DNA from: Paenibacillus sacheonensis
GTDB lineage: Bacteria; Bacillota; Bacilli; Paenibacillales; Paenibacillaceae
DNA length: 64,000 nucleotides
Direction: 5' to 3'
NCBI RefSeq assembly: GCF_009909195.1
Contig: NZ_JAAAMU010000003.1
Location: 62,001 to 126,000, forward strand
Both the position numbers and the translations under genes were made by a program. The notes below the pieces were generated by a model. It had not been told where the DNA came from, did not search any database, and worked only from the letters and a program-made list of their open reading frames with translations. Positions 18,501 to 27,779 of this stretch are shown here, piece by piece. The first letter of the stretch is position 1, and each line of letters begins with the position of its first letter.

Positions 18501-19526
18501 GTTACCAATAACATCATCAACAATGCTACCAATAACATCATCGGCAACGTTACCAGTAACTTCATTAGAAACGTCATGAGCAGCGCCAACAACCATTTGG
18601 CTCGGCCAATCGTTCGGCCTGCGCTGCAAGAGCATCGTCAAGTTCGGAGAGTTTCCGCAGCATCGGGCGACGGAACTCGGCAGAATCAAGAGCAGGACAA
18701 GTCGAATGCGCCGGAATCGAACGGGCGGCAACCTTCCGACGCGACACGGCATGCATCTGCGCCGCAGGCAGCGCAGCGAAGCGCGGAACAAAGTCGCGCC
18801 GCGACCGTGATCCATGCCGCCCGGAGCCATGCAACGGAACGCCGCATCGTGGAGGATCGCACGACGCAGCTCCAGCCAACGCGCACGGAGACGGCGCACG
18901 TCCATTTGCGGCTAGGTCAGCAAGCCGCCACGCGAATGGCGGGGCTGGCTCGACAAGCAAGCGCGCACCGGATTTCGAATACGCAATCGATGAAGCTTAC
19001 GAACGCGTCCCGTAAGCAAGCGGAGACGTCGAGCGGGCAGGTGCCGAACAGACCCGGCAAGCAGCCGTCCGAGGGACTCCTGGGGGGTAGGCGAATCGCC
19101 GGCTTGCCTGCTTCGGGCCGGAGGAACGACGAACTCGTACAGGCGGTTTCCGGCCTGAACCGTTCGGGCGCGCATGCAGGAAGTCCCGCGAGAATCACGG
19201 AGGACGGCATGGCGGCAGGCAGCCCGTCCCTTATCATCTCGTCTGCCAGAACGCCGTCCGTTCAATCGGCTTCCTCCGCGTCTCGTCAAGCGGTGAATCC
19301 GTCGCCCGTTACCATGGACGTTCCCGTCAAGGCGTCCGTCCGGCACGTGCACGAAGAGCCGGTGATTCGTTCCTTGGAGGTTGCGATCAAGACGATCGAG
19401 CAGGATCTGAACCTGGCGAAGGAAGAGCTGGCGAAGCCGAAGCTGGACGTGAACCGGCTAGCCGACCAAATGTATAAAGAATTCTCGAAGCGAATGCGGC
19501 AGGAGCGGCAGCGCAAAGGAATCTAA
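15573..19526 (+). CDS. Giant low-complexity protein in the tape-measure slot
   Basis: 1317 residues. Residues 1-50 look folded. Residues 50-330 are extremely Arg/Glu/Gln-rich and end in about 20 ERQV/EEQV tetrad repeats (about 248-325), which suggest a long charged helix. Residues 360-800 are basic and disordered. Residues about 905-1010 are Asn/Ile-rich with 8-residue repeats such as NNIINNAT. The C-terminus has a helical coil ([20 protein letters not shown], then [20 protein letters not shown]). The ATG at 15573 follows GGAGAGGGGG. No other tape-measure (Afp14-like) gene is present, so this is my candidate ruler. It could instead be a tube-lumen or scaffold protein. No known domain is recognised. 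Confidence 0.75.
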   Translation: MRSIRLSDANFADNVIGKFGWSIGQSSNRPGMMVHRTESRPGSFAAAPLHVDVHIRQIRSMLQMHSLNVKQTIEQRMMAENRITERLILREIREIVVPGQATRSERQAEIRSAQIKNDRMERLTERSTDRSADRTGLLPAQESIERQIERQIERQIDSQIVHRAELRPDAPLERHVERQAERSAPPEGRVSDAGMSRDMRENPKSETDKKAQPDSKRQAGLPERQVRDNDRQAERQGKRSVNDHAEREVEQQVERRIEQQVERQVEEQVERQVERQVERQIEEQVERQVERQVERQVEEQVERQVERQVERQVERRIEQQIELEIEKRLRQADPLDEQRAFGNAARDPRLQRAGGTTSPSQVRDRSTGRWLPIVRELRSKYTEAFYSSSLPRAFLAQREIAVTLQRINQSIRMQTWRTQPETQPLSSPEYRTLSGLAIVHRQLPSLQQTMLQRRAEIEEMRQWISNMRDTAQYGSSKPASSGKLEKAAELIGNADKSSRRSVNRGVPDSHPVQALIQRLLPAAVQSALGLQPSQRPNEFINRAILHRSSPSIQLRNASGSWRVTEKIVREIRENRAVIDAVNGAAVKPSETAQPDRPGSSIPRPGEALARQTARLRAAESDAGPEAVREIRRTGTRDRNESGEIVHVQAENRAYLTERLVRHLRQEQRMYEHHLQQPTIVVGNAAKNKWLTRASVSRFDGNRSGSRSNGMIHGNPVLRRGNNNALPSDKAIDISRQTGGNVSASMAVQPIRALRLPSQPDHASPERTIAMAHVGANEKLIVPASSIQPDRLGRRSDPMNVVQRLNANKTTTIRQVDRVNNVSNYFVNHTFTSTMTNKIAGNATQRVTDRNTSINTRRDTSSEINKNIARDTNRITATNANRDIAVPVHPSNRVTNENQANQVISHLSNNINKNSNNYIKNIKNINNTINNNLSKINNATGNIISNIASTINNAAGNIINNATNNIINNAAGNIISNVTNNIINNATNNIIGNVTSNFIRNVMSSANNHLARPIVRPALQEHRQVRRVSAASGDGTRQNQEQDKSNAPESNGRQPSDATRHASAPQAAQRSAEQSRAATVIHAARSHATERRIVEDRTTQLQPTRTETAHVHLRLGQQAATRMAGLARQASAHRISNTQSMKLTNASRKQAETSSGQVPNRPGKQPSEGLLGGRRIAGLPASGRRNDELVQAVSGLNRSGAHAGSPARITEDGMAAGSPSLIISSARTPSVQSASSASRQAVNPSPVTMDVPVKASVRHVHEEPVIRSLEVAIKTIEQDLNLAKEELAKPKLDVNRLADQMYKEFSKRMRQERQRKGI
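16307..16550 (+). repeat. In-frame 12-nt tandem repeats (Glu-Arg-Gln-Val)
   Basis: About 20 copies of a 12-nt unit such as GTCGAGCGTCAG or GTCGAAGAGCAA encode ERQV, EEQV or ERRI. The unit keeps the frame, so slippage or recombination would change protein length in steps of four residues. Third-position variants (gag/gaa, cgt/cgg) show that some divergence has accumulated. Confidence 0.85.
18286..18600 (+). repeat. Asn/Ile-rich 24-nt in-frame repeats
   Basis: Degenerate 24-nt units encode octads such as [24 protein letters not shown] and NNIIGNVT. Codons shift to AAC, ATC and AAT, and the DNA becomes much richer in A than the flanking GC-rich gene. The octad period could suit a beta-solenoid or a fibrous coil; the sequence alone cannot decide. 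Confidence 0.75.
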
Positions 19527-19545
19527 TCCCCGGAGGTGAAGAAGG

Positions 19546-20175
19546 TTGGCACTTAAGAAAGCTATGATTCTCGTTCATCGCGGCCCCGTTACCGACCGCG
19601 TGGACGTCTTGTTCAATCCAAGCGAATATGAGCTCGATTCTTCCAACCAGTACTCGTGGAAGACGATTCCCGGGCTCTCCCAGCCGATCCCTCATTTCGT
19701 CAGCGGCGAAGCGACGACGCTGACGATGGATCTCTTCTTCGATTCTTACGAAGCGCAGACGGATGTCCGCAAGCATACGATGAAAATCGTCGGCTTGCTG
19801 GACGTGGACAAGGATCTTCATGCGCCGCCGCTCTGCAAATTCGTGTGGGGCTCCTTGCAATTCAAGGGCGTCGTCGAGAAGGTAGCTCAGAAATACACGA
19901 TGTTTCTCGATTCCGGCATTCCGGTCCGGGCTACCCTGGCGGTTACCTTCCGCGAGGTTCAGAGCGTCAAGGAGCAATACAAGAACATTCCGCGCCAATC
20001 CGCGGACCGAACGAAACAACGGACGATCAAGCAAGGCGATCAGCTATGGCAGATCGCGGCCGAAGAATACGAGGATCCGGGATTGTGGCGAGAGATCGCC
20101 CGCGCCAACGGAATCGTGAATCTGAAGCAGCTGGAGCCGGGGTCCGTGATCAAGATTCCACGATTGTACGGATGA
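19546..20175 (+). CDS. LysM-containing tube/spike adaptor (Afp7-like)
   Basis: 209 residues. Residues 1-150 form the eCIS tube-adaptor domain (VDVLFNPSEYELDSSNQYSW; FVWGSLQFKGVVEKV). Residues 160-207 form a LysM domain (KQGDQLWQIAAEEYEDPGLW, then PGSVIKIP). In phage and eCIS particles this protein joins the first tube ring to the spike hub; the LysM part need not bind peptidoglycan. The start is TTG at 19546 behind GGAGGTGAAG. It is followed 17 nt later by the hub gene. Confidence 0.9.
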   Translation: MALKKAMILVHRGPVTDRVDVLFNPSEYELDSSNQYSWKTIPGLSQPIPHFVSGEATTLTMDLFFDSYEAQTDVRKHTMKIVGLLDVDKDLHAPPLCKFVWGSLQFKGVVEKVAQKYTMFLDSGIPVRATLAVTFREVQSVKEQYKNIPRQSADRTKQRTIKQGDQLWQIAAEEYEDPGLWREIARANGIVNLKQLEPGSVIKIPRLYG

Positions 20176-20192
20176 GGTGAGAATGAACGGCG

Positions 20193-21299
20193 ATGTCTAC
20201 CATTAAACTAGGAACCGACACTTATACGTTCGATGATCTGGAGCAGAAGTACCGGAGTTTTATCGCGCCTGCCTATAAGGTATTGGTGGACAGCGCGGAC
20301 CTGGGCCGGGAGGGCATGGCGCTCACGGACATTTCCGTCGAGACGACCGTTGCCGACAAGTCGGATGTCGTTCGTTTTACGATCAATAACGCTTACGATC
20401 TCGTTAAACGGGATTTCGAGTGGATCAATACGAACGTGAAGCTCGGCAGTACGCTGGAAGTTCAACTTGGCTACACGGACCGGCTGACGCCCGTCTTCTT
20501 CGGATACGTCACTGCGATCAACGTCGTCTTCCCCAGGGACGGTACCCCGCAATTGTCGATTACGGGCATGGATCTGTCATTCAAGATGATGAGAGGCCGG
20601 GGGGTCCGAAGCTACGTCGACTTGAAAATCTCGGATATCGTGAAGCAGATCGGGACGGAATACGGAGCGGTGAGCTTCGTTATCGACGAGACGAAGGTGA
20701 AATGCCCGACGTTCGTCAAGAAGCCGGATAACGACTATCATTTCCTTCATGAGCTGGCCCGGACGATGAACTACGAGTTCTTTATCGTCGGCAAGACGCT
20801 TTATTTTCGCGAAAAAAACAAGAATAAGTCCCCGTTGATGACGCTCTCCTGGGGGAAGACGCTCATCCAGTTCAACGTCGAGATGAATATCGCCGAACAG
20901 GTATCCAAGGTCGTGGTCCGAAGCTGGGATGCAAAGGAAGGCAAAGTAAACGTCGGCACGTCCGGCCCGATCAACAAGATCGGAACCAATACGAAGACGG
21001 GTTCGGACGTGCTGAACGCGCTGCTGAGCAACGCGTTCGAAGAGAATCTCTACGTGAACACGGTGGATAAGCAGGATGCCCAGATCAAAGCGGATGCGGC
21101 GATGGAGGAGCGCGCGATGAAGTTGGTTACCGGTGACGGGGAATGCATCGGGCTGCCCGAGATCCGAGCGGGGCGGTTCATCCAACTGGAGGGGCTGGGA
21201 AGCCGTTTGAATCAGCCCTATTATATCGTCAGCGCGACGCATACGATCGACGAGTCCGGATATATTACTCAATTCCAGGTCGAAGGAAACGCGGTGTAG
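20193..21299 (+). CDS. Spike hub protein (phage late control D / VgrG N-terminal-like)
   Basis: 368 residues, matching the gpD/gp27-like hub domain found as the N-terminal half of VgrG or Pvc8: TISVETTVADKSDVVRFTIN, LEVQLGYTDRLTPVFFGYVT and FLHELARTMNYEFFIVGKTLYFREK. The needle half is a separate gene starting three bases after this stop, so the usual single Afp8-type spike is split in two here, as in phages such as P2. It should trimerise at the centre of the baseplate. Confidence 0.9.
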   Translation: MSTIKLGTDTYTFDDLEQKYRSFIAPAYKVLVDSADLGREGMALTDISVETTVADKSDVVRFTINNAYDLVKRDFEWINTNVKLGSTLEVQLGYTDRLTPVFFGYVTAINVVFPRDGTPQLSITGMDLSFKMMRGRGVRSYVDLKISDIVKQIGTEYGAVSFVIDETKVKCPTFVKKPDNDYHFLHELARTMNYEFFIVGKTLYFREKNKNKSPLMTLSWGKTLIQFNVEMNIAEQVSKVVVRSWDAKEGKVNVGTSGPINKIGTNTKTGSDVLNALLSNAFEENLYVNTVDKQDAQIKADAAMEERAMKLVTGDGECIGLPEIRAGRFIQLEGLGSRLNQPYYIVSATHTIDESGYITQFQVEGNAV

Positions 21300-21301
21300 C
21301 G

Positions 21302-22027
21302 ATGAATGAGATGTTCGATTCTTTTAACAAGATGAACGATATGATGCTGGGGCTCGTGAACGGCGTCTATATCGGAATCGTGACGGACAACAAGGATCCG
21401 GAGAAGTACGGCCGCGTGAAATTGACCATCCCCGTATTCGACGAGCAGAAGACGACGGGCTGGGCGCGCGTGGCGACGATGATGGCCGGCAAGGATCGGG
21501 GGACGCTCTTCGTTCCCGAGGTCGGGGACGAAGTGGTCGTTGCCTTCCAGATGGGCGATCTCCGATATCCGATCGTCATCGGCAGCATGTGGAACAACAA
21601 GAGTCTTCCGCCCGCCGGCAAGGACGACAAGAATAACATACGCAAGATCGCTTCCAGGGCCGGCCACGAGTTCAGCTTCGACGACACGGAAGGCGACGGC
21701 AAGATCACGGTGAAGACCAAGAAGGGGCATTCGCTCGAAGTGTTGGACAAGTCCGACACGATTACCCTGAAGGAATCGAACGGGCAGAGCACCATTACGA
21801 TCAAGGGCGGGTCGAGCAACGAGATCAAGGTCGTGAGCGGCGAGACGAAGATTACCATCAATAACAAAGGCGATATCGAGATCAGCAGCCTCAAGAGCCT
21901 GAAGCTGAAATCGGCGCAGATCACCGTCGAGGCGACCGCCACGATGGATCTGAAGGCAGGAGCCGCGCTCAACATCAAGACGGACGGCATGCTGACGTTG
22001 AAAGGCTCCATGGTCAAAATCAATTGA
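21302..22027 (+). CDS. Spike needle protein (gpV/gp5-like)
   Basis: 241 residues. An OB-fold gp5/baseplate V domain (about 18-105: GVYIGIVTDNKDPEKYGRVK, GTLFVPEVGDEVVVAFQMGD) is followed by strand repeats rich in Lys, Thr and Ile (for example SNEIKVVSGETKITINNKGD) that should form the trimeric beta-helix needle. The start at 21302 lies two bases after the hub stop, indicating coupled translation. No PAAR tip is fused; the DUF4280 protein at 33.4 kb is the likely cap. Confidence 0.92.
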   Translation: MNEMFDSFNKMNDMMLGLVNGVYIGIVTDNKDPEKYGRVKLTIPVFDEQKTTGWARVATMMAGKDRGTLFVPEVGDEVVVAFQMGDLRYPIVIGSMWNNKSLPPAGKDDKNNIRKIASRAGHEFSFDDTEGDGKITVKTKKGHSLEVLDKSDTITLKESNGQSTITIKGGSSNEIKVVSGETKITINNKGDIEISSLKSLKLKSAQITVEATATMDLKAGAALNIKTDGMLTLKGSMVKIN

Positions 22028-22060
22028 TTTTGGTCCGGTAGGTTCGTTAAGGAGGACACC

Positions 22061-22462
22061 ATGTCGAAGGAATTTTTGGGCCGAGGTTGGAAATTCCCGA
22101 TCGAGGTCGACGAGGCGACGGGGCGCATCAAGCAGAGCGAGCACGAGGACAACATCGCGGAGGCCATTCGAACCATCATCTGGACGTCCAAAGGCGAACG
22201 CCTGATGCGCCCGGATTTCGGCTGCGGAATCGACCGTTATTTGTTCGAGACCAATGACGATACGACGCTGCGATTGGTCGAAGCCGAGGTGGAAGAAGCG
22301 ATTCGGATGTGGGAACCGCGCGTGCACGAGATCGAAGTGCTGGCGGAGAGGGATGCCAATGACGAATCGAAGCTGCTGCTTCACGTGAAGTACGAAGTCA
22401 GAACGACGAACAACTTGTTTAACCAGGTATATCCTTTCTATCTGTACGAGGGATCAAATTAA
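22061..22462 (+). CDS. gp25/GpW-like baseplate wedge protein (Afp9-like)
   Basis: 133 residues of the gp25 family: GWKFPIEVDEATGRIKQSE, IRTIIWTSKGERLMRPDFGC, then EVEEAIRMWEPRVHEIEV. It nucleates sheath assembly on the baseplate in contractile tails. The ATG at 22061 follows AAGGAGGACACC. It sits between the spike and the two large wedge proteins, as in Afp, PVC and phage clusters. Confidence 0.93.
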   Translation: MSKEFLGRGWKFPIEVDEATGRIKQSEHEDNIAEAIRTIIWTSKGERLMRPDFGCGIDRYLFETNDDTTLRLVEAEVEEAIRMWEPRVHEIEVLAERDANDESKLLLHVKYEVRTTNNLFNQVYPFYLYEGSN

Positions 22463-22482
22463 TTGCCATCGGAGAGAGTCGA

Positions 22483-25400
22483 ATGACCAACTTAAGCTCG
22501 GGCAGGGGGCCGTTATCCAATCCTCCGGCGATCGATACACGCGATCGGGAACAGCTGATCGAACAAATGAAACGATTGGCGCCTCATTATACGCCAGAGT
22601 GGAGATTTCGCCCGGAGGATCCCGACCCGGGGACGGCGCTCTCCCTTCTGTTCGCGCATTTGCTCTCGGGGAACATCGAGAGGCTGAACCAGGTGCCGGG
22701 CAAAAGCTTCCTGGCCTTCCTTAATCGCTTCCACGTGGAGCTGGCCCAGGCGAAGCCGGCGCTTGCGCAGATTACGTTCCAATTGACGGAAGGGACGCCG
22801 GAGCCGGTGTATATCGATCGCGGGGTCCAATTAGCGGCCTCCGTCCCAGGCGAGGACAGGCCGATACTATTCGAGACGGCCTCTCCGATCCTGCTGACGT
22901 CGGCTCGGATTACGGACGCGTTGACGGTAAGTCCGCGCCTGGATCGCATCGTTCATCTCATGCAAGACGGCGCCATGGAGCGGCTTCCTGGCGAGGGACG
23001 CGGGACGGCGCTGTTCGGCCCTGAAGGCGACAACCTGCAGGAGCATGCCATGTATCTCCGGCACGACTATCTCTTCCTGCTCCGTAATCCCGCTTTGCTG
23101 GAATTCACCGTCTTCCATTCCCGCAACGGGCAGGCCGTCGACGAGTCCGTGCAACTGCTCACCGATCCCGGCAAGGTGCGCTGGGAATATTACAGCGGCG
23201 GTCAGTGGGTCGAGTTCAACCGCGCGTACGGATCGGGAGCGACCATTCGCCTGATTAAGTTTACGAATCAACCGATCGATCCGTACGATTATAACGGAAT
23301 GCCCGGCCGGTGGATTCGATGCCGGGCCGTTTCAATGGAAGAGCAGTCGGGTTCCATCGCCCTAAGCAAGGTTCAGTTGGATCGGCTGCGCATGAAGAGC
23401 GAATACGCTTCCCCTAGCAAGGAAGACGGCATTCGTCCGGACCGCCTGTACTTCAATGACGTTCAGTTAAACGACGAGGAAGCCTGTTTGCCGTTCGGGG
23501 ATTTCTTCGCTCTATTCGGACTTTTCTATTTATCCAGCGAAGAAGTGCTCTCCAAGCGAGGGGCGACCGTAACGCTGCTGTTCGATGCGGAGATTCTCCA
23601 GCATAAGCTCATTCCGGACCAGCCCGTTCAAATCAATTGGAAGCCTATCATGAAGCGGCACGAGATGGAGAAGACGGAGAGCTATGATCCGGTCACGGTA
23701 GCCACGATTCAGTGGGAATATTGGAACGGCTACTCGTGGGCGTTGCTGCCGATCGACGCGAGCGCCCAGAAGCTGTTCAGCGTGCCTTGGGAAGGGCGGC
23801 AGGCGAAGGAGATGACGTTCGTCGTTCCGGAGAATCTTGCGCCGATTTCCGTGAACGCGGAGGAGAATTATTGGATTCGCGGACGCATCGTTCAAATTCT
23901 GAACGCATACTCGCCGAAAGCGATCTATTATTCGCCGGTCGTGTCCGGCTTAAAGATGCGGTTCGGATACGGGCAACCGGAGCGTTCCCCGCAGCGACTG
24001 TTCATTCAGAACAACATGGAGATCAAGGAACGAACCGGCGAGGCGCAGCTGGGAAGCGATGTCTTCCGGCCTTTCATCGCGCTCGAAGGACGTTATCCGG
24101 CCGTCTGGTTCGCTTTCGACGCGCCTCCGGAACGCGGGCCGATTCATCTCTATCTGCAGCTGGTCGAGCGGCGGGTCGCGGAAGACGATATTCCCTTCAT
24201 GGAATGGGAGTACTTGAAGAAGAAGGGGTCATCGTCCAGCTGGGCGCCGTTGCCTACTGCCGACGACACGAACGGATTTACGCGAAGCGGAGACTTGCAG
24301 TTCGTCGGTCCTCGCGATTATGCGGTCGGCGAGTTCTTCGGAATGAGCCGGTATTGGATCCGGGCCGTTAACCGGGACGGCCGTTACGACAAGCCGTCGG
24401 AAGAGAAGAACGTGCCGCGGGCGTTAAACATGGCGTTGAACACCGCGCTTGCCATCCAGCAAGAGACGATTCGGGGCGAGCTGCCTCAACGCGTCGAAGA
24501 GCACGATACTTTCGAAGAGCAGGTCGTCGAGCGTTACGTTTTGGCGGAGAAGCCGGTCTTATCCGAGGAAGTCTGGGTAGACGAGACCGGCAACATTTCG
24601 AAGGATGAACTGGAAGCGCTGGAGAGGGAAGACGGTCTTGTCGACGTGGTGCGGGATTCGGAGAAGGAGCTGTTGCGCGTATGGGTCCGTTATCGCGCCG
24701 TCGACCAATTCCTGCGATCCGGTCCGAAGGACCGGCATTATCGCATCGACCGCGCGACGGGCAGCATCAGCTTCGGAAACGGCAAGGAAGGGAAGAAGCC
24801 GCCCCATCTCGGGGATGATTCCGTACGCGTCACCTATGCGGCCGGAGGGGGCAAGCGCGGAAACGTTCCGGCAGGCGCGATCAGCGTTCTGCAAGATGCC
24901 ATCGCCTACGTGGATCGCGTTTGGAATCCGTTCGCGGCGGCGGGAGGCTGCGACCTGGGGACAGTGGAGGAAGCGACCATTCGCGGACCGAAGCTGTTCA
25001 ATCATCGCAACCGCGCGGTGACGGCGGAGGACTTCGAATGGCTGACCCGGGAAGCGCATCCGAACGTGGCCAAGGTGAAATGCCTTCCGAACCTGAACGC
25101 TAAGCTCGCAAGGGAGCCGGGAGCCGTGTCCATCGTCGTTTATCCCAAGTCGGGCGTGGGAAGCGGCGCGCATTTCCAAGAGCTGAAGCGAACGGTCGAA
25201 GCCAGCCTGATGGCAAAAGCGGCGTCGAGCATCGCGTTTCCAAGCAACCTGCAAATCATCGAGCCCGCCTTGCTGCAAATCGGCGTTCAAGCGACCGTAT
25301 GGGTCAATAGCATGGATGACGTCGTCCCGGTAGAACGCGAGATCATGCGCAAGCTGGACGGGTTTCTTGATCCGATCACGGGGAATGCCGACGGCCATGG

Positions 25401-25611
25401 GTGGGAAATCGGAAGAATCATTCACCATTCCATGTTCTATACGCTGGTCAAGTCCGTCGGGCCCGTCATGCATATTCCCCAACTCGCCTTGGAGATCTAC
25501 AAAGTAGAGAACGGGGAACGCGCGGAATGGAACGCGGACCGGATCTCGGAAATTCCGCATGGCATCTTCGTCCCGGGAGAGCACCGCATCTCGGTCGAAG
25601 TGAAGAAATAA
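22483..25611 (+). CDS. Baseplate J-type wedge protein (Afp11-like)
   Basis: 1042 residues of the putative baseplate assembly family. The N-terminus (HYTPEWRFRPEDPDPGTALS) is typical of large eCIS and Myxococcus-type wedge proteins. The C-terminal third contains the gpJ-like region (RNRAVTAEDFEWLTREAHPN and VYPKSGVGSGAHFQELKRTV). The middle inserts are probably beta-sandwich decorations. It builds the baseplate wedge with the next gene, which starts 12 nt downstream. No truncation is seen. Confidence 0.9.
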   Translation: MTNLSSGRGPLSNPPAIDTRDREQLIEQMKRLAPHYTPEWRFRPEDPDPGTALSLLFAHLLSGNIERLNQVPGKSFLAFLNRFHVELAQAKPALAQITFQLTEGTPEPVYIDRGVQLAASVPGEDRPILFETASPILLTSARITDALTVSPRLDRIVHLMQDGAMERLPGEGRGTALFGPEGDNLQEHAMYLRHDYLFLLRNPALLEFTVFHSRNGQAVDESVQLLTDPGKVRWEYYSGGQWVEFNRAYGSGATIRLIKFTNQPIDPYDYNGMPGRWIRCRAVSMEEQSGSIALSKVQLDRLRMKSEYASPSKEDGIRPDRLYFNDVQLNDEEACLPFGDFFALFGLFYLSSEEVLSKRGATVTLLFDAEILQHKLIPDQPVQINWKPIMKRHEMEKTESYDPVTVATIQWEYWNGYSWALLPIDASAQKLFSVPWEGRQAKEMTFVVPENLAPISVNAEENYWIRGRIVQILNAYSPKAIYYSPVVSGLKMRFGYGQPERSPQRLFIQNNMEIKERTGEAQLGSDVFRPFIALEGRYPAVWFAFDAPPERGPIHLYLQLVERRVAEDDIPFMEWEYLKKKGSSSSWAPLPTADDTNGFTRSGDLQFVGPRDYAVGEFFGMSRYWIRAVNRDGRYDKPSEEKNVPRALNMALNTALAIQQETIRGELPQRVEEHDTFEEQVVERYVLAEKPVLSEEVWVDETGNISKDELEALEREDGLVDVVRDSEKELLRVWVRYRAVDQFLRSGPKDRHYRIDRATGSISFGNGKEGKKPPHLGDDSVRVTYAAGGGKRGNVPAGAISVLQDAIAYVDRVWNPFAAAGGCDLGTVEEATIRGPKLFNHRNRAVTAEDFEWLTREAHPNVAKVKCLPNLNAKLAREPGAVSIVVYPKSGVGSGAHFQELKRTVEASLMAKAASSIAFPSNLQIIEPALLQIGVQATVWVNSMDDVVPVEREIMRKLDGFLDPITGNADGHGWEIGRIIHHSMFYTLVKSVGPVMHIPQLALEIYKVENGERAEWNADRISEIPHGIFVPGEHRISVEVKK

Positions 25612-25623
25612 GGGGGAAGCCGC

Positions 25624-27762
25624 ATGTTGCCTTTGCCTAATCTAGACGATCGCACCTTCCGCGACTTGCTGCGCGAAGCGCGCGATTTGATTCCGGCCAT
25701 CTATCCGGCTTGGACGGACGAGAACGAGCATGACCCCGGAATCACGCTCCTGGAATTGCTCGCCTGGCATATCGAGATGCAGCAATTCCAGCTCGACCGG
25801 GTGACGGCCAGCCACGAACGCAAATATTTGAAGCTGTTAGGGGAGGCTCCCAGAGACCGCGCCCCGGCGACAACCTCGGTCAGCTTCTCCAAGGCGCTCA
25901 AGCAGCTTCGCTTGCCCTATGGAACGCTGCTTCGGGTAGGAGAGCTTCCGTTCGAGACCGTTCGGCCGCTCACGATACTGCCGGATACGTCGAGACGGAT
26001 ATACGTACATACCGAAGATGGCACGACGGAAATAACGGACGACTTCGAATCCGGCAGCGCCCCGTTCTACCCCTTCGGATTGAAGGCCAGTGTCGGATCG
26101 AGCATGGTCATCGAATTCACGGCGTCTTTGCCCGAAGCGGCGCCGCTGTCGCTATGGTTCCAATTGAACAATCAGGAACCGGATCACCGCATCCCCGCCA
26201 GGTACCGGCATTTTACGCCATCCGGCCGAGTGGAATGGGTGTATTGGGACGAAGGCGGCGAGTCGGCCGGCGGTTGGAAGCCGATCGCTATGGAGCGTGA
26301 CGAATCGTACGGGTTCCACCAGAGCGGTCCGATCCTGTTCGAGATTCCGCTCGGGGCCGGCAACGTGCATCGCATCAAGGCGCAATTGGTTGCCGGGGAA
26401 TACAGCGACCCGCCCTGCATACAACGATTGATGTGGAACGAAGTGTTCGTGAAGCAGGGCCGGACGTTAATCGTCTCGGAGAACTTCGACGGATCGCAGG
26501 CCGCCCGTCAACCGCTTCCGTTAGCGCATGCTTTGTTCCATAGCGGGCATGTGTTTGTTCAATTCCAGCGGAAGGACGGCGGGTGGATCGACGTGAGCGA
26601 GGCGTCCTTCGCTGTTCAGCGCGGGGACGGGCAAGCTTCTCTTGTGTTCGACGAGCAAGTCGTCCTGCCGAACGATGAGCGCAGCATTCGGGTCATCGCG
26701 ACGTCCTCCGAGTTCGGCGACCGGATGTACTTGGGAAGCGGCACCGGCATTTCCGGGCAAACCTACTCGCTGCCGATTCTTCCGATGCTTCCCGATCAAT
26801 TCGGCTTGCAAGTGGGATGGAGCCGGGACGGCGGGTCGGAGATCGTCTGGCAGGATTGGCGGAGGGTACAGGACTTCGATGAATCCCATTCCGGAAGCTT
26901 CGACTTCGTGATCGACGAAGAGGAGGGCGTCGTTCGATTCTCTGACGGGGTATACGGAGCGGTTCCTCCTTCGTCGGCCGTTCCGAATATACGGATTACG
27001 GGTTACCGAAGCGGCGTCGGAGAGGACGGCAACATCAAGGCCGTGGCCATCAACGAAATCGACGAAGACTTAACCGTGCAGGTGACGAATTTATATCCCG
27101 CTTACGGCGGATCGGAGCCCGAGACGCTGAAGGAAGCGATGCAGCGTGCCAGGTTTGCCGTTCTGGAGCCGAAGTGCGGCGTCACGGCCGAGGATCTGGA
27201 GGCGCGTGTGAAGGAAATCCCCGGTCTGCGGATCGCCAGGACGAAGGCGATTCCCGGTTATAAAACTTCTCTGACGAATTTTCCGGCGGAGCGGTCCTTC
27301 AGCGATATCTCGATCGTGGTCGTTCCCTACAGCATCCGGAGCTGGCCGAAGCCGACGGAAGGCATGATGGAGACCGTGCGCCGTCATCTCGAGCCGTACC
27401 GGTTGCTCACCACCAAGCTGCATATTATCCCGCCGGAGTACGTCAAGGTCACGGTAAGGGCGGTCATCGTCGTCGAGCCTCGCTATGAAGGAAGAGAGCA
27501 TGAGGTGAAGGCGATGCTGTCCGAGTGGCTGCAGCCCTACGGCAAAGATTCGCTTCATGGCTGGGAGTTCGGCAAGCCGATATACAAAAGCGAAATTTAC
27601 GAATTGATTCATAAGGTTCCGGGCATTCGTTACATACAGGACGTGTGGCTCATGGCGGACGGCAAGGGCGTCCATCGCGAGGAAGGCGGCGACATTCGCA
27701 TCCCTCCGAACGGTTTGGTCGTATCCGGCGATCACGAAATCGAATATGTTACGTCATTCTGA
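25624..27762 (+). CDS. Second baseplate J-type wedge protein
   Basis: 712 residues. The N-terminus (YPAWTDENEHDPGITLLELLA) and the C-terminal half (AYGGSEPETLKEAMQRARFA and LEARVKEIPGLRIARTKAIP) place it in the same putative baseplate assembly family as the preceding gene; the pair mirrors Afp11/Afp12 or phage gpJ duplication. It starts behind AAGGGGGAAGCC. The gene for the propeller-fused tail protein begins 17 nt after its stop. Confidence 0.9.
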   Translation: MLPLPNLDDRTFRDLLREARDLIPAIYPAWTDENEHDPGITLLELLAWHIEMQQFQLDRVTASHERKYLKLLGEAPRDRAPATTSVSFSKALKQLRLPYGTLLRVGELPFETVRPLTILPDTSRRIYVHTEDGTTEITDDFESGSAPFYPFGLKASVGSSMVIEFTASLPEAAPLSLWFQLNNQEPDHRIPARYRHFTPSGRVEWVYWDEGGESAGGWKPIAMERDESYGFHQSGPILFEIPLGAGNVHRIKAQLVAGEYSDPPCIQRLMWNEVFVKQGRTLIVSENFDGSQAARQPLPLAHALFHSGHVFVQFQRKDGGWIDVSEASFAVQRGDGQASLVFDEQVVLPNDERSIRVIATSSEFGDRMYLGSGTGISGQTYSLPILPMLPDQFGLQVGWSRDGGSEIVWQDWRRVQDFDESHSGSFDFVIDEEEGVVRFSDGVYGAVPPSSAVPNIRITGYRSGVGEDGNIKAVAINEIDEDLTVQVTNLYPAYGGSEPETLKEAMQRARFAVLEPKCGVTAEDLEARVKEIPGLRIARTKAIPGYKTSLTNFPAERSFSDISIVVVPYSIRSWPKPTEGMMETVRRHLEPYRLLTTKLHIIPPEYVKVTVRAVIVVEPRYEGREHEVKAMLSEWLQPYGKDSLHGWEFGKPIYKSEIYELIHKVPGIRYIQDVWLMADGKGVHREEGGDIRIPPNGLVVSGDHEIEYVTSF

Positions 27763-27779
27763 CAGGAGGAGCGCTAGCG

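Noticed and set aside
19546..20175. Peptidoglycan hydrolase because of its LysM domain
   Set aside because: No catalytic domain is present. The N-terminal part is an injector tube adaptor, where LysM folds serve in assembly.
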